Source: Bradyrhizobium sp. Rc3b (lineage in GTDB: Bacteria; Pseudomonadota; Alphaproteobacteria; Rhizobiales; Xanthobacteraceae). From it: a DNA stretch of 64,000 nucleotides. Numbering within the stretch: the stretch's first letter is position 1; the number at the start of each line of letters is the position of its first letter. Under the pieces are notes generated by a model, which saw only the letters and a program-made list of their open reading frames with translations, searched no databases and had not been told where the DNA came from. Shown one piece after another: positions 24,186-34,847 of the stretch. The position numbers and the translations under genes are program-made. The DNA lies in assembly GCF_900114915.1 (NCBI RefSeq), contig NZ_FOUS01000005.1:252723-316722 (forward strand), written 5' to 3'.

Positions 24186-24677
24186 CGTCGACACGCTCCT
24201 GTCAGGCCCCCGAATGCCTCGCGCTCTTTCGCTTCTTGCGGCGTGGCGCGCCTTTCGAAGGGTTGATCCGAAGCTTCATTTGGGATTTCGGCGCCCACAG
24301 GGCCGGATCGGGGCGCGTTTGCTTCAAAACCGGGGCCGCGCAACTTTCGGAAAGCGATTGATTGACATATCGGGAATCGGGACTTCCGCACGCTTGTGTG
24401 CTAGACAAAAATTTGGCAAGGTGATGGTTAGGACAGGAAGACTGTCTCAATTTTGCTTGCGGTTCCGGCATTGGAATTGCAACGAAAGCGGGTGCTTTCG
24501 AGCACCATAAGGCAACGGGCAAAGCCGTTCTCGGGGACGAAGAACGCCTTGGCCTGAATTTAAGAAAATGCGGCTCGCTAGCGGACGAGCGGTGACCCAG
24601 AGGCGGGTGCCGCGGAACGCCCAAGGTGCGCCGATGATGGCGGTGAGGCAGCTTGCCGCATGGAGAGGATTGGAACA
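24186..24677. other. gltB upstream region
   Basis: A 492-bp gap between the exported Pro-rich protein and gltB. No convincing small gene was found; the antisense reading frame here ends in a Lys/Arg-rich tail without family features. It contains a possible sigma-54 element at 24466-24481. Otherwise nothing recognised. Confidence 0.5.
24466..24481 (+). promoter_or_regulatory. possible sigma-54 (-24/-12) promoter for gltBD
   Basis: CGGCAT-5 bp-TTGCA with GG and GC exactly 10 bp apart, close to the TGGCAC-N5-TTGCA consensus. It lies 197 bp before gltB. RpoN control would fit a nitrogen-assimilation operon but is not proven; two consensus positions differ. Confidence 0.35.
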
Positions 24678-27600
24678 ATGAACGGGTCGCAATTCGAGCG
24701 CGCAAACATCGTGGCAGAAGAGCTGTCGGCGACGGTCGCCTCGAAAACGACCGATCCGATTCAGGAACACAATTCGCGCCCGCCAGCCGTTGGCCTCTAC
24801 GATCCGAGCCTGGAAAAGGATTCCTGCGGCGTCGGCTTCATCGCCAATATCAAGGGCAAGAAGTCGCACGAGATCGTCGCGGACGCGCTGAGCATCCTGT
24901 GCAATCTCGAGCATCGCGGTGCCGTCGGCGCCGACCCGCGCGCCGGTGACGGCGCCGGCATCCTGGTGCAGATCCCGCACGCCTTCTTCAGCCGCAAGGC
25001 GAAGGAGCTCGGCTTCGCATTGCCCGCACCCGGCGAATACGCCATCGGCGCGCTGTTCATGCCGCGCGACACCGCATGGCGCAACGTCATCAAGAGCATC
25101 ATCGCCGACCAGATCAAGGAGGAGGGCCTGACCCTGCTCGGCTGGCGCGACGTGCCGACCGATAATTCCTCGCTCGGCGTCACCGTGAAGCCGACCGAGC
25201 CTGCCTGCATGCAGGTGTTCATCGGCCGCAACGGCACCGCCAAGACCGAGGACGAGTTCGAGCGTCGGCTCTACATCCTGCGCAAGTCGATCTCGCAGGC
25301 GATCTACCAGCGCCGCGACCGCGGGCTCGCAGGCTATTACCCCTGCTCGATGTCCTGCCGCACCGTGATCTACAAGGGCATGTTCCTCGCCGACCAGCTC
25401 GGCAAGTACTATCCCGATCTGCACGAGACAGATTTCGAGAGCGCGCTCGCGCTGGTGCATCAGCGCTTCTCGACCAACACCTTCCCGGCCTGGTCGCTGG
25501 CGCATCCCTATCGCATGATCGCGCATAACGGCGAGATCAACACGCTGCGCGGCAACACCAACTGGATGGCGGCGCGCCAGGCTTCAGTGAGCTCCGAGCT
25601 CTACGGCAAGGACATCAACCGGCTCTGGCCGATCTCCTACGAAGGCCAGTCGGACACCGCCTGCTTCGACAATGCGCTCGAATTCCTGGTGCAGGGCGGC
25701 TACTCGCTGCCGCACGCCGTTATGATGATGATTCCGGAGGCGTGGGCCGGCAATCCGCTGATGGATGAGAAGCGCCGCGCCTTCTACGAATATCATGCCG
25801 CGCTGATGGAGCCGTGGGACGGCCCCGCCGCGATCGCCTTCACCGACGGTCGCCAGATCGGCGCCACGCTCGACCGCAATGGCCTGCGGCCCGCGCGCTA
25901 CCTCGTCACCAAGGACGACCGCATCGTGATGGCGTCCGAGATGGGCGTGCTGACGATCCCCGAAGACCAGATCATCACCAAGTGGCGCTTGCAGCCCGGC
26001 AAGATGCTGCTGGTCGACCTCGAGCAGGGCCGCCTGATCCCGGACGACGAGATCAAGGCCGAGCTTGCCAGGAGCCATCCCTACAAGGAGTGGCTGGAGC
26101 GGACCCAGATCGTGCTGGAGGAGCTGCCGAAGGTTCCGACGACAGGCGTGCGCTCCAATTTGTCGCTGCTCGATCGCCAGCAGGCGTTCGGCTACAGCCA
26201 GGAAGACATCGCCATCCTGATGACGCCGATGGCGGCCACGGGCGAGGAAGCCGCGGGCTCGATGGGCAACGACACGCCGATCTCGGCGCTGTCGGACAAG
26301 TCCAAGCCTCTGTTCACCTACTTCAAGCAGAACTTTGCGCAGGTCACCAACCCGCCGATCGACCCGATCCGCGAGGAGCTGGTGATGAGCCTCGTCTCCA
26401 TCATCGGACCGCGGCCGAACCTGTTCGATCTGCAGGGCCTTGCCACCACCAAGCGCCTCGAAGCGCGCCAGCCGATCCTGACCGACGCGGATCTCGAAAA
26501 GATCCGCTCGATCTCGGACGTCGCCGAGTCGCACTTCAAGTCGCGCACGCTGGACACCACCTTCCACGCCGGTCTCGGTGCGGCCGGCATGGACCAGGTG
26601 CTCGACGAGCTCTGCGCGCGTGCCGAAAGCGCGGTGCGCGAGGGCGTCAACATCATCATCCTGTCCGACCGCATGGTCGGCACCGACCGGGTGCCGATTC
26701 CGGCACTGCTGGCCTGCGCCGCCGTGCATCATCATCTGATCCGCGTCGGACTGCGTACCTCGGTCGGTCTCGTCGTCGAATCCGGCGAGCCGCGCGAAGT
26801 GCATCACTTTGCCTGCCTGGCCGGCTACGGCGCCGAGGCGATCAATCCTTATCTCGCGTTCGAAACCATCGTCGCGATGAAGGACCGCCTGCCCGGCTCG
26901 CTCGACGATTACGAGATCGTCAAGCGCTACATCAAGTCGATCGGCAAGGGCCTTTTGAAGGTGATGTCCAAGATGGGCATCTCGACCTACCAGTCCTATT
27001 GCGGCGCGCAGATTTTTGACGCGGTCGGCCTCAAGGCGGACTTCGTCGCAAAGTTCTTCGCGGGCACGCATACCCGCGTCGAGGGCGTCGGCCTTGGCGA
27101 GATCGCCGAGGAGGCGGTGCGCCGTCATGCCGACGCGTTCGGCGAGGCGCAGGTCTACAAGACCGCGCTCGACGTCGGCGGCGAATACGCCTATCGCAGC
27201 CGCGGCGAGGACCATGCCTGGACCGCCGAATCGGTGTCGCTGCTGCAGCACGCCGCGCGCGGCAATTCGCAGGAGCGCTATCGCGCCTTCGCAAAGATCC
27301 TCAACGAGCAGTCGGAGCGGCTTCTGACGCTGCGCGGCCTGTTCCGGATCAAGAACGCCGACGAAGAGAAGCGCAAGCCGATCCCGCTCGACCAGGTCGA
27401 GCCCGCCAAGGACATCGTCAGGCGCTTCGCCACCGGTGCGATGAGCTTCGGCTCGATCTCGCGCGAGGCGCACACCACGCTCGCCATCGCCATGAACCGG
27501 ATCGGCGGCAAGTCGAACACCGGCGAAGGCGGCGAGGAAGCCGACCGCTTCAAGCCGATGCCGAACGGCGATTCCATGCGTTCGGCGATCAAGCAGGTCG

Positions 27601-29411
27601 CCTCGGGCCGCTTCGGCGTCACCACGGAGTATCTCGTCAACTCCGACATGATGCAGATCAAGATGGCGCAGGGCGCCAAGCCCGGCGAAGGCGGTCAGCT
27701 GCCCGGCCACAAGGTCGATGCGACCATCGCCAAGGTCCGGCACTCGACGCCGGGCGTCGGCCTGATCTCGCCGCCGCCGCACCACGACATCTACTCGATC
27801 GAGGATCTGGCGCAGCTCATCTACGATCTCAAGAACGTCAACCCGACGGGCGACGTCTCGGTCAAGCTCGTCTCCGAGATCGGCGTCGGCACGGTGGCCG
27901 CGGGCGTTGCCAAGGCGCGCGCCGACCATGTCACTATCGCGGGCTTCGAAGGCGGCACTGGTGCTTCGCCCCTGACCTCGATCAAGCATGCCGGCTCGCC
28001 CTGGGAGATTGGGCTAGCCGAAACCCACCAGACCCTGGTGCGCGAGCGGCTGCGCAGCCGCATCGTGGTTCAGGTCGACGGCGGCTTCCGCACCGGCCGT
28101 GACGTCGTGATCGGCGCATTGCTGGGCGCCGACGAGTTCGGCTTCGCCACCGCCCCGTTGATCGCGGCCGGCTGCATCATGATGCGCAAGTGTCATCTCA
28201 ACACCTGCCCGGTCGGCGTCGCGACCCAGGACCCCGTCCTGCGCAAGCGCTTCACCGGTCAGCCCGAGCACGTGATCAACTACTTCTTCTTCGTTGCGGA
28301 GGAAGTCCGCGAGATCATGGCTTCGCTCGGCTTCCGGACCTTCAACGAGATGGTCGGCCAGGTTCAGCTGCTCGACCAGACAAAACTGGTCGCGCACTGG
28401 AAGGCCAAGGGCCTCGATTTCTCCAAGCTGTTCGTCAAGCAGAAGGAAGAGAAGGGCCAGAAGATCTATCACTCCGAGCGCCAGAACCATCATCTGGAGG
28501 CGGTGCTCGACCGCTCGCTGATCGAGAAGGCAACGCCTGCGCTCGACCGCGGCGCGCCGGTGAAGATCGAGGCCACGATCAACAGCACCAACCGCTCCGC
28601 GGGCGCGATGCTGTCCGGTGCGGTCGCCAAGATCTACGGCCATGCCGGCCTGCCGCACGACACCATCCATGTCAGCCTCAAGGGCACCGCAGGCCAGGCT
28701 TTCGGCGCCTGGCTCGCCCACGGCGTCACCTTCGAGCTCGAAGGTGAAGGCAACGACTATGTCGGCAAGGGTCTCTCGGGCGGCAAGATCATCGTCAAGC
28801 CGCCGAAGAACTCCGCCATCGTGCCGGAAGAAAGCATCATCGTCGGCAACACCGTGATGTACGGCGCGATCGAGGGCGAGTGCTATTTCCGCGGCATCGC
28901 CGGCGAACGCTTTGCCGTGCGCAACTCGGGCGCGGTCGCCGTGGTCGAGGGCGCCGGCGATCATTGCTGCGAATACATGACCGGCGGCATCGTGGTCGTG
29001 CTCGGCAAGACCGGGCGCAACTTCGCGGCCGGCATGTCCGGCGGCATCGCCTACGTGGTCGACGAGACCGGCGATTTCGACAGGCTGTGCAACATGGCGA
29101 TGGTCGAGCTCGAGCCGGTGCTGTCGGAAGAGCTGATCAACGCCGGCACCTATCACCATTCCGGTGACCTCGAGGCGCACGGCCGGGTCGACGTGTTCAA
29201 CAACCTGCTCGCCTCCGACGTCGAGCGGCTGCACGTCCTGATCTCGCGCCATGCGAAAGCCACCGGCTCCAAGCGCGCCGCCGACATCCTTGCCAATTGG
29301 AAGGAATGGCTGCCCAAATTCCGCAAGGTGATGCCGGTCGAATACCGGCGCGCGCTGCGCGAGATGGCCGCCAACGCGGACGCCGAGCCGAAAATCGCGA
29401 TCGGGGCGTAA
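24678..29411 (+). CDS. gltB: glutamate synthase (NADPH) large subunit
   Basis: A 1577-residue enzyme with the full GltB architecture. A 49-residue propeptide precedes Cys50 (KDSCGVGF), the nucleophile of the class II glutamine amidotransferase domain. The central domain follows, then the FMN-binding synthase barrel with the 3Fe-4S cysteines Cys1166, Cys1172 and Cys1177 ([10 protein letters not shown]), and the C-terminal GXGXG beta-helix ([15 protein letters not shown] region). It converts glutamine plus 2-oxoglutarate to two glutamates. ATG 24678 was chosen because GGAGAGG lies 9 bp upstream. Its partner gltD follows after 160 bp. Confidence 0.97.
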   Translation: MNGSQFERANIVAEELSATVASKTTDPIQEHNSRPPAVGLYDPSLEKDSCGVGFIANIKGKKSHEIVADALSILCNLEHRGAVGADPRAGDGAGILVQIPHAFFSRKAKELGFALPAPGEYAIGALFMPRDTAWRNVIKSIIADQIKEEGLTLLGWRDVPTDNSSLGVTVKPTEPACMQVFIGRNGTAKTEDEFERRLYILRKSISQAIYQRRDRGLAGYYPCSMSCRTVIYKGMFLADQLGKYYPDLHETDFESALALVHQRFSTNTFPAWSLAHPYRMIAHNGEINTLRGNTNWMAARQASVSSELYGKDINRLWPISYEGQSDTACFDNALEFLVQGGYSLPHAVMMMIPEAWAGNPLMDEKRRAFYEYHAALMEPWDGPAAIAFTDGRQIGATLDRNGLRPARYLVTKDDRIVMASEMGVLTIPEDQIITKWRLQPGKMLLVDLEQGRLIPDDEIKAELARSHPYKEWLERTQIVLEELPKVPTTGVRSNLSLLDRQQAFGYSQEDIAILMTPMAATGEEAAGSMGNDTPISALSDKSKPLFTYFKQNFAQVTNPPIDPIREELVMSLVSIIGPRPNLFDLQGLATTKRLEARQPILTDADLEKIRSISDVAESHFKSRTLDTTFHAGLGAAGMDQVLDELCARAESAVREGVNIIILSDRMVGTDRVPIPALLACAAVHHHLIRVGLRTSVGLVVESGEPREVHHFACLAGYGAEAINPYLAFETIVAMKDRLPGSLDDYEIVKRYIKSIGKGLLKVMSKMGISTYQSYCGAQIFDAVGLKADFVAKFFAGTHTRVEGVGLGEIAEEAVRRHADAFGEAQVYKTALDVGGEYAYRSRGEDHAWTAESVSLLQHAARGNSQERYRAFAKILNEQSERLLTLRGLFRIKNADEEKRKPIPLDQVEPAKDIVRRFATGAMSFGSISREAHTTLAIAMNRIGGKSNTGEGGEEADRFKPMPNGDSMRSAIKQVASGRFGVTTEYLVNSDMMQIKMAQGAKPGEGGQLPGHKVDATIAKVRHSTPGVGLISPPPHHDIYSIEDLAQLIYDLKNVNPTGDVSVKLVSEIGVGTVAAGVAKARADHVTIAGFEGGTGASPLTSIKHAGSPWEIGLAETHQTLVRERLRSRIVVQVDGGFRTGRDVVIGALLGADEFGFATAPLIAAGCIMMRKCHLNTCPVGVATQDPVLRKRFTGQPEHVINYFFFVAEEVREIMASLGFRTFNEMVGQVQLLDQTKLVAHWKAKGLDFSKLFVKQKEEKGQKIYHSERQNHHLEAVLDRSLIEKATPALDRGAPVKIEATINSTNRSAGAMLSGAVAKIYGHAGLPHDTIHVSLKGTAGQAFGAWLAHGVTFELEGEGNDYVGKGLSGGKIIVKPPKNSAIVPEESIIVGNTVMYGAIEGECYFRGIAGERFAVRNSGAVAVVEGAGDHCCEYMTGGIVVVLGKTGRNFAAGMSGGIAYVVDETGDFDRLCNMAMVELEPVLSEELINAGTYHHSGDLEAHGRVDVFNNLLASDVERLHVLISRHAKATGSKRAADILANWKEWLPKFRKVMPVEYRRALREMAANADAEPKIAIGA

Positions 29412-29418
29412 GAGAAAG

Positions 29419-29531
29419 CCCTCATGGTGAGGAGGCGCGGAAAGCGCCGCCTCGAACCATGAGACCACCATCCGGGCCTCTATCCTTCGAGACGCGGCGC
29501 GAAGAGCGCGCCGCTCCTCAGGATGAGGAGT
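29419..29531. repeat. intergenic palindromic repeat between gltB and gltD
   Basis: CTCATGGTGAGGAGGCGCG, then GCGCCGCCTCGAACCATGAG, then a second arm pair ending CTCCTCAGGATGAGGAG. It is a two-hairpin element of a family frequent in Bradyrhizobium and Rhodopseudomonas, here inside a probable operon. Confidence 0.7.
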
Positions 29532-29571
29532 GAGAGAACAAAGAACTTAAGCGGCAGGGACTTCGGGTTTA

Positions 29572-31023
29572 ATGGGCAAGATCACGGGTTTTCTGGAAAT
29601 CGAACGGCACGACCGCAAGTACACCCCGGTCGCCGAACGCGTGAAGCATTACAACGAGTTCGTCGTTCCCTTGACCGAGAAGGAAACGCGCGACCAGGCC
29701 GCGCGCTGCATGAATTGCGGCATTCCCTATTGCCACGGCACCGGCTCGGTCGCGCCCGGCACGCCCGGCTGCCCGGTCAACAACCAGATCCCCGACTGGA
29801 ACGACCTCGTCTACCAGGGCAATTGGGAAGAAGCCTCGCGCAATCTGCACTCGACCAACAATTTCCCCGAGTTCACGGGGCGCATCTGTCCGGCGCCGTG
29901 CGAAGCCTCCTGCACGCTCAACATCGACGACAACCCCGTCACCATCAAGACCATCGAATGCGCGATCGTCGACCGCGCCTGGGACAATGGCTGGCTGAAG
30001 CCTGAGGTCGCAGCGGTCAAGACCGGCAAGAAGGTCGCGGTGATCGGCTCGGGCCCGGCCGGCATGGCCTGCGCCCAGCAGCTCGCGCGCGCCGGCCACG
30101 ACGTGCATTTGTTCGAGAAGTACGCCAAGGCCGGCGGCCTGCTGCGGTACGGCATCCCCGACTTCAAGATGGAGAAGGGTGTCATCGACCGCCGCGTCAA
30201 GCAGATGGAGGGCGAAGGCGTCACGTTCCACTACAACAGCCATGTCGGCGTCGACGGCAATGTCGATCCGCGCGAGATGCTCAACGAGTATGACGCGGTG
30301 GCGCTGACCGGCGGCGCGGAAGCCCCGCGCGACCTGCCGATTCCCGGCCGCGAGCTGTCAGGCATCCACTACGCCATGGACTTCCTGCCGCAGCAGAACC
30401 GCCGCGTCGCCAGCGAGCCGCTGAACGGCGTCAAGGAGATCCTGGCCGGCGGCAAGCACGTCGTCGTCATCGGCGGCGGTGACACCGGATCAGACTGCAT
30501 CGGCACCTCGCTGCGCCAGGGCGCGCTGTCCGTGACCCAGCTCGAGATCATGCCCGCCCCGCCCGAGCGCGAGAACAAGGGCCTGACCTGGCCGAATTGG
30601 CCGCTGAAGATGCGGACGTCCTCAAGCCAGGCCGAAGGCGCAGTGCGCGAATACGCCGTGCTGACCCAGAAGTTTTCCGGCGAGAACGGCCAGGTCAAGA
30701 AGCTGCACTGCGTGCACGTCGACGACAAGTTCAAGCCGATTGCCGGCACCGAGTTCGAGTTAGAGGCCGAGCTCGTCCTGCTCGCCATGGGCTTCGTCCA
30801 TCCCGTGCACGAGGGCCTGCTCAAGATGCTCGCCGTCGAGCTCGACCCGCGCGGCAACGTCAAGGCCAACACGCTGGACTACCAGACCTCGCGTCCGAAC
30901 GTGTTCACCGCCGGCGACATGCGCCGCGGCCAGTCGCTGGTGGTGTGGGCGATCCGCGAGGGCCGGCTGTGCGCAAGGTCGATCGACACGTTTTTGATGG
31001 GGAAGACGGATCTGCCGCGCTGA
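29572..31023 (+). CDS. gltD: glutamate synthase (NADPH) small subunit
   Basis: A 483-residue protein. The N-terminal Cys-rich region ([11 protein letters not shown] and CPAPCEASC) supplies two 4Fe-4S clusters. The first dinucleotide fold ([24 protein letters not shown]) binds FAD, and the second ([13 protein letters not shown]) binds NADPH. A C-terminal [19 protein letters not shown] completes the FAD site. It passes electrons from NADPH to the large subunit. Same strand as gltB, separated only by the repeat. Confidence 0.97.
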   Translation: MGKITGFLEIERHDRKYTPVAERVKHYNEFVVPLTEKETRDQAARCMNCGIPYCHGTGSVAPGTPGCPVNNQIPDWNDLVYQGNWEEASRNLHSTNNFPEFTGRICPAPCEASCTLNIDDNPVTIKTIECAIVDRAWDNGWLKPEVAAVKTGKKVAVIGSGPAGMACAQQLARAGHDVHLFEKYAKAGGLLRYGIPDFKMEKGVIDRRVKQMEGEGVTFHYNSHVGVDGNVDPREMLNEYDAVALTGGAEAPRDLPIPGRELSGIHYAMDFLPQQNRRVASEPLNGVKEILAGGKHVVVIGGGDTGSDCIGTSLRQGALSVTQLEIMPAPPERENKGLTWPNWPLKMRTSSSQAEGAVREYAVLTQKFSGENGQVKKLHCVHVDDKFKPIAGTEFELEAELVLLAMGFVHPVHEGLLKMLAVELDPRGNVKANTLDYQTSRPNVFTAGDMRRGQSLVVWAIREGRLCARSIDTFLMGKTDLPR

Positions 31024-31054
31024 GCTTTTTGCTCCGCCGCCGGTCAGCAAACGT

Positions 31055-31158
31055 TGTCATCGCCCGGCTTGACCGGGCGATCCAGTATTCTAGAGACATC
31101 TAACGTATACGGATAGGCCGCGGCGTACTGGATGCCCCGGTCGAGCCGGGGCATGACA
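31055..31158. repeat. intergenic palindromic repeat, TGTCATCGCCCGG family
   Basis: Outer arms TGTCATCGCCCGGCTTGACC and GGTCGAGCCGGGGCATGACA, with inner GATCCAGTA / TACTGGATG. Copies of the same design are at 48542-48645 and 56109-56198. It lies between convergent genes. Confidence 0.8.
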
Positions 31159-31225
31159 GCGGAGTAAGTGGCGAGAGCGGAGCCGAACCAAGCCGCATGC
31201 GCTCAAACGCGCCTCACCGCAGCCC

Positions 31226-32983
31226 TCAATTCTGCAGCCTCACCCCCACCATCACCACCGTCCCCTGCGAGCTCGAGCCCGGCTGGTTCGAGTCCAGGAT
31301 GTCATGGCGCAGCGTGCCCTTGACCCAGATGTTGCGGTTGAGCTTGTAGATCAGATTGCTCTCGAACGAGTAGGTCTTGTCGTTGCGGTTCTGGCCCTGG
31401 TAGTCGAGCGTGCCGTAGGTGAACTTGCCGACGGCGGTGAGCCAGCGGCGGAAGTCGTGGTCGACTTCGGCCGAGTAGGTGCGCACCAGCACGCCGGAGG
31501 AGCCAGGGATGGTGGTCTCGGCGATCTGCGTGTCGGTGAAGAATTTCACCGTGGTGAGGCCGCTCGCATTCCAGATCAGCGAGCCCGTGGTCAGAAACCC
31601 TGCGAGCTGGCTGAGGCGCGGGTCGGTGTAGTTGCGCGCGGAATAGCCGACCGAGATTTCGCCGGTGAGGATGCGCGAGAATTCGAAGGACGAGCCGACC
31701 TTGGCGTAGCCGCCGTTTGAATCGCGGAAATAGCCGTTGCGGTCGGCGGCCTGGTCGTGGACGCGGGTGTCGCCCTGGATCTCGACGAATGGCTTCAGTC
31801 CCGGCTTGAGGTCGTAGGAGAAGCGGCCGATGCCGCCATACTGGTTGAAATCGCGATCGCCGTTGCTGAAGGTCGAGCCGTCGGTGAGCTTGGAGTCCGT
31901 GTAGGCGGTGCGATCGACCGTGGCGCCGGCGGCGACCTGGAAACGATTGAAGGTCTGGTCGAAGCCGACGGTGGTGCCATAGGCGGCGTAAACCGGATAT
32001 TTCTGCAGGCCGGCCTGCACGTTCGGGCTGCCGGGATTGTCGGTGGCGAGCCGCAGGCGCAGCTGCGAGGTCAGCTTGAGATCGCGGTCGACGTCGAGGC
32101 GGCCGTCGACATGGCCGGTGAAGTCGGGACGATCGGCCTCGACCGGCGAAGGCGAGGCAAAACCGTTGATCGTCGCCGGCATGTTGTTGGTGTAGCCGGA
32201 GAACGAGCCGCGCAGGTCAGCGACCAGCGCGTGGCGCTCCCAGTCGGACATCACCAGCAGATCAGGCGCAACGACATAGACTGGCGATCCCACCGGCTTG
32301 TTGAGACGCGTCGGATTGCTGTCGTAGCCGGTGGAGAGCTCGAGCCCGCCCTTGATCAGGAAGCTGCCGGCATAGTCGCCGACGGCTCCGAACGCATCGT
32401 CATCCGCCTTGAGGCGGCGGCGCAGCGGCTGGCCGGGCACGGTGCCCGCCATCGCCGCCGGCACCGGCGCCTTGTTGGCGGACGCGGATGGCGGCGGCGC
32501 GATTCTGGGCAGGCCGAGCGTCGAGGGCGGCGGCGCCGTGGTCGGCACCGGCGAGCCGGGCCCGGCGGCGCGCTTCGGCTTCGGCTGGCCCGGATAGAGC
32601 TTGGGTTGCTGTCGCTTGCGGTTGAGCGAATCATAGCCGGAGGCGCTCGCGCCAGTGGCGGCGGGCAGTCCGTAGGTCGGGACCTGACCGACGCGCGAGG
32701 TCGCCGGCGTCTGCTGGCGTTTGCGCGGATCGGCACCTTGATCGGGCAGTGCCGGCAACGCATCCGACGGCGCCTGCGGCACGCCTGCCGTGCGGCGCGT
32801 CGGCAGCGTCTCGGGCGCGGCGAAGCCGCCGCGGTTGGGATTGAACAGATCGGACGTGAGGCTCTGGCCGGCCGCGGGCACGCTTGTGAGGGCCGTCAGC
32901 GCAAGACCCGGCGCAAGGCACGGCAAAGCCGCGCGCAGGAACTGCGCGCGTTTGCTCCGGCCGGTGCCTGGAGACGACCCCAC
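31226..32983 (-). CDS. outer-membrane beta-barrel protein
   Basis: A 585-residue protein. A signal-like hydrophobic stretch (LAPGLALTALTSVPAAG) is followed by a long Pro/Ala/Arg-rich disordered region to ~200. Then alternating amphipathic strands begin with GGLELSTGYDSNPTRLN, characteristic of the BBP2_2-type outer-membrane barrels, and continue to a terminal VVMVGVRLQN with an aromatic-poor last strand. Function unknown; relatives are often near polysaccharide genes. The GTG at 32983 was taken as start; a further upstream start is possible. Confidence 0.8.
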   Translation of the reverse strand: MGSSPGTGRSKRAQFLRAALPCLAPGLALTALTSVPAAGQSLTSDLFNPNRGGFAAPETLPTRRTAGVPQAPSDALPALPDQGADPRKRQQTPATSRVGQVPTYGLPAATGASASGYDSLNRKRQQPKLYPGQPKPKRAAGPGSPVPTTAPPPSTLGLPRIAPPPSASANKAPVPAAMAGTVPGQPLRRRLKADDDAFGAVGDYAGSFLIKGGLELSTGYDSNPTRLNKPVGSPVYVVAPDLLVMSDWERHALVADLRGSFSGYTNNMPATINGFASPSPVEADRPDFTGHVDGRLDVDRDLKLTSQLRLRLATDNPGSPNVQAGLQKYPVYAAYGTTVGFDQTFNRFQVAAGATVDRTAYTDSKLTDGSTFSNGDRDFNQYGGIGRFSYDLKPGLKPFVEIQGDTRVHDQAADRNGYFRDSNGGYAKVGSSFEFSRILTGEISVGYSARNYTDPRLSQLAGFLTTGSLIWNASGLTTVKFFTDTQIAETTIPGSSGVLVRTYSAEVDHDFRRWLTAVGKFTYGTLDYQGQNRNDKTYSFESNLIYKLNRNIWVKGTLRHDILDSNQPGSSSQGTVVMVGVRLQN

Positions 32984-33176
32984 GATGGAATAACTCCAAC
33001 GAAATCAAACACTTTCACGGTGACCTCCGCCGGCTGGCGGGAACCATCGTTAATGGAGTTAAAACAATTATGGTTAATGACCGGTTGAGGGCTTAGGCGC
33101 GCTCGTCGCCTCCACCGCCGCGGCGTGCTAATGAGGCGCCGACCGGGCAAACGCCCCCTCCTCCCTGGACCAGAAC

Positions 33177-34184
33177 ATGCCGAGTTCGAAACCGCTGATG
33201 ACCCAATCATCCGGCCCCATCCCCGACAGCGTCGAATCCGCGCTCCGCACGCTGGAGACGGAGAGCGGCGGCATCAACGCGCTCGCAGCCGCCCTGCGCG
33301 GCCCGCTGGGCGAAACGTTTGTCAAGGCGGTCGATCTGATCCGCAACGCCAAGGGCCGCGTCATCGTCACCGGGCTCGGCAAGTCGGGCCATATGGGGCG
33401 CAAGATCGCCGCAACGCTGGCCTCGACTGGCACGCCGGCCTTCTTCGTGCATGCCGCGGAGGCCGGCCATGGCGACCTCGGCATGATCACCACCGACGAC
33501 GTCATCATGGCGCTGTCCTGGTCCGGCGAGCAGCCGGAGATGAAGAACCTCGTGAACTACTCGGCGCGGTTCGCCATTCCCATGATCGCGGTGACGTCGA
33601 ACGCGGCGTCCTCGCTGGGACAAGCCGCGGACCTCGTGATCGAGCTGCCGAAGGCGCGCGAGGCCTGCCCGCACAATCTGGCGCCGACCACCTCGACCCT
33701 GATGCAGGCCGCGATCGGCGATGCCCTCGCGATCGCGCTGCTCGAAGGCCGCGGCTTCACCGCGCTGGAGTTCGCGCATTTCCACCCTGGCGGCAAGCTG
33801 GGCGCGATGCTGAAATTCGTCCGCGACTACATGCGCACCGGCGCCGAGATTCCGGTCAAGCCCCTGGGCACCAAGATGTCGGAGGCCGTGGTCGAGATGT
33901 CGGCCAAGGGCCTCGGCTGCGTCTGCATCGTCAACGAAGCGAACGAGGTCGCGGGCATCATCACCGACGGCGACCTGCGCCGCCACATGCGGCCCGATTT
34001 GCTGACGGCGTCGGTCGACGAGATCATGACGAAGCAGCCGAAGACCGTGCCGCCGTCCATGCTCGCCACCGAGATGATCGAAGTGCTGAACACTAGCAAG
34101 ATCACGACGCTGGTCGTGACCGAGGCGGGCAAGGTGGTGGGCATCGTGCATCTGCACGATCTGCTGAGGGCCGGCGTGGCGTAA
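33177..34184 (+). CDS. kdsD: arabinose-5-phosphate isomerase (KpsF/GutQ family)
   Basis: A 335-residue enzyme: a SIS domain (RVIVTGLGKSGHMGRKIAATLASTGTPAFFVH, then LSWSGEQPE) and two C-terminal CBS domains (~215-330, GIITDGDLRRHM and GIVHLHDLLRAG). It interconverts ribulose-5-phosphate and arabinose-5-phosphate, the first step toward Kdo in lipopolysaccharide. His in AEAGHGDLG and HPGG are family active-site residues. The last 83 bp are overlapped by the antisense 3' end of the CMD gene. Confidence 0.93.
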   Translation: MPSSKPLMTQSSGPIPDSVESALRTLETESGGINALAAALRGPLGETFVKAVDLIRNAKGRVIVTGLGKSGHMGRKIAATLASTGTPAFFVHAAEAGHGDLGMITTDDVIMALSWSGEQPEMKNLVNYSARFAIPMIAVTSNAASSLGQAADLVIELPKAREACPHNLAPTTSTLMQAAIGDALAIALLEGRGFTALEFAHFHPGGKLGAMLKFVRDYMRTGAEIPVKPLGTKMSEAVVEMSAKGLGCVCIVNEANEVAGIITDGDLRRHMRPDLLTASVDEIMTKQPKTVPPSMLATEMIEVLNTSKITTLVVTEAGKVVGIVHLHDLLRAGVA

Positions 34185-34773
34185 TTTCTTCGCCTCTCCC
34201 CGCTTGCGGGGCGAGGGAGTCCACCGCCGGAAATCGCGCCGCGTTCTCCTCCAGCGGCAGCCGCAGCCCGTTCGCCAGATACGACACCGTGCGATAGAAG
34301 CCGCACAGCAGCATGATCTCCAGGATCTGCGCCTCGTCGTAATGCGCGGAGAGCGCGGCGAACTCTTCGTCGCTGAACGTCGCGCGGTGATGCAGCGCGT
34401 CGACCGCTGCGATCAGCGCCTGTTCGGCCGGCGACCAGCACGGTGACGTCGCATCGCCCTGCACGGTGGCACGCACCTCGTCTTCGGCGAGCTTCGCCGG
34501 CCCGGCGAAAACCGCGACATGCACGCCCCATTCATACTCGCATCTGTTCAGCGCGCAGGTGCGGTCGATGACGATTTCGCGCTGGCGCAGGGAGAGCGGG
34601 CCGGGATCGAGCAGGCCGCCGGCGCGAAACTTGTCCCAGGCGCGGGCATGGCCTGCCATCACCCGGAAAAGCACCAGCGGCGCGGCGCCGCGCATGATGC
34701 GGTCGAACTGCGCCTGGATCTCCGGGGGATAAGGCGGGGTGAGCGGGGCAATGCGCGGCGTGGATTGGGACAT
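34102..34773 (-). CDS. carboxymuconolactone decarboxylase family protein with repeat-derived C-terminal tail
   Basis: A 223-residue protein. The CMD/AhpD-like core includes LSLRQREIVIDRTCALNRCEYEWGVHVAVF, with Cys, Glu and His of the family, and AALSAHYDEAQILEIMLLCGFYRTVSYLANGLRLPLE. Family members normally end soon after this. Here the frame runs on about 45 residues through a palindromic repeat (34193-34216) and antisense through the end of kdsD, giving a low-complexity Pro/Arg-rich tail. ATG 34773 has AGGAGG 6 bp upstream and lies beside the HxlR operator, so the HxlR gene probably controls it. Confidence 0.8.
   Translation of the reverse strand: MSQSTPRIAPLTPPYPPEIQAQFDRIMRGAAPLVLFRVMAGHARAWDKFRAGGLLDPGPLSLRQREIVIDRTCALNRCEYEWGVHVAVFAGPAKLAEDEVRATVQGDATSPCWSPAEQALIAAVDALHHRATFSDEEFAALSAHYDEAQILEIMLLCGFYRTVSYLANGLRLPLEENAARFPAVDSLAPQAGRGEEITPRRPSADRADARCPPPCPPRSRPAS
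34193..34216. repeat. palindromic repeat, CCTCTCCCCGC family
   Basis: CCTCTCCCCGC-tt-GCGGGGCGAGG, one mismatch from the copy at 20265-20288. It lies inside the reading frame of the CMD gene's C-terminal extension, encoding SLAPQAGRG. Confidence 0.75.
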
Positions 34774-34787
34774 CGGCCGCCTCCTTT

Positions 34788-34826
34788 GCTACATTTATTG
34801 TAGCTATACGCTACACTATCTGTAGC
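34788..34826. promoter_or_regulatory. tandem palindromic operator between CMD and HxlR genes
   Basis: Four perfect 6-bp half-sites at exact 11-bp spacing: GCTACA-N5-TGTAGC-N5-GCTACA-N5-TGTAGC. This makes two 17-bp palindromes with a 22-bp period, so the same face of the helix is presented each time. It occupies the centre of a 74-bp divergent gap and is the obvious binding site for the adjacent HxlR regulator. Confidence 0.8.
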
Positions 34827-34847
34827 ACGGCGCAAGGGGGCGGGGCG

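Noticed and set aside
24202..24705. 167-codon minus-strand frame upstream of gltB
   Set aside because: It overlaps the gltB start region, has skewed Pro/Ser/Arg content and no ribosome-binding site or homologue-like motif.
25584..27989. 801-codon open frame on the minus strand opposite gltB
   Set aside because: It lies entirely inside the highly conserved gltB sense frame, is rich in Arg/Asp/His, and shows no domain; long antisense frames are expected in this GC-rich codon usage.
33036..33082. Cluster of TTAA words upstream of kdsD, considered as a CtrA site
   Set aside because: Spacing is 5 or 11 bp rather than the 7 bp of TTAA-N7-TTAA, and the genes are not known CtrA targets.
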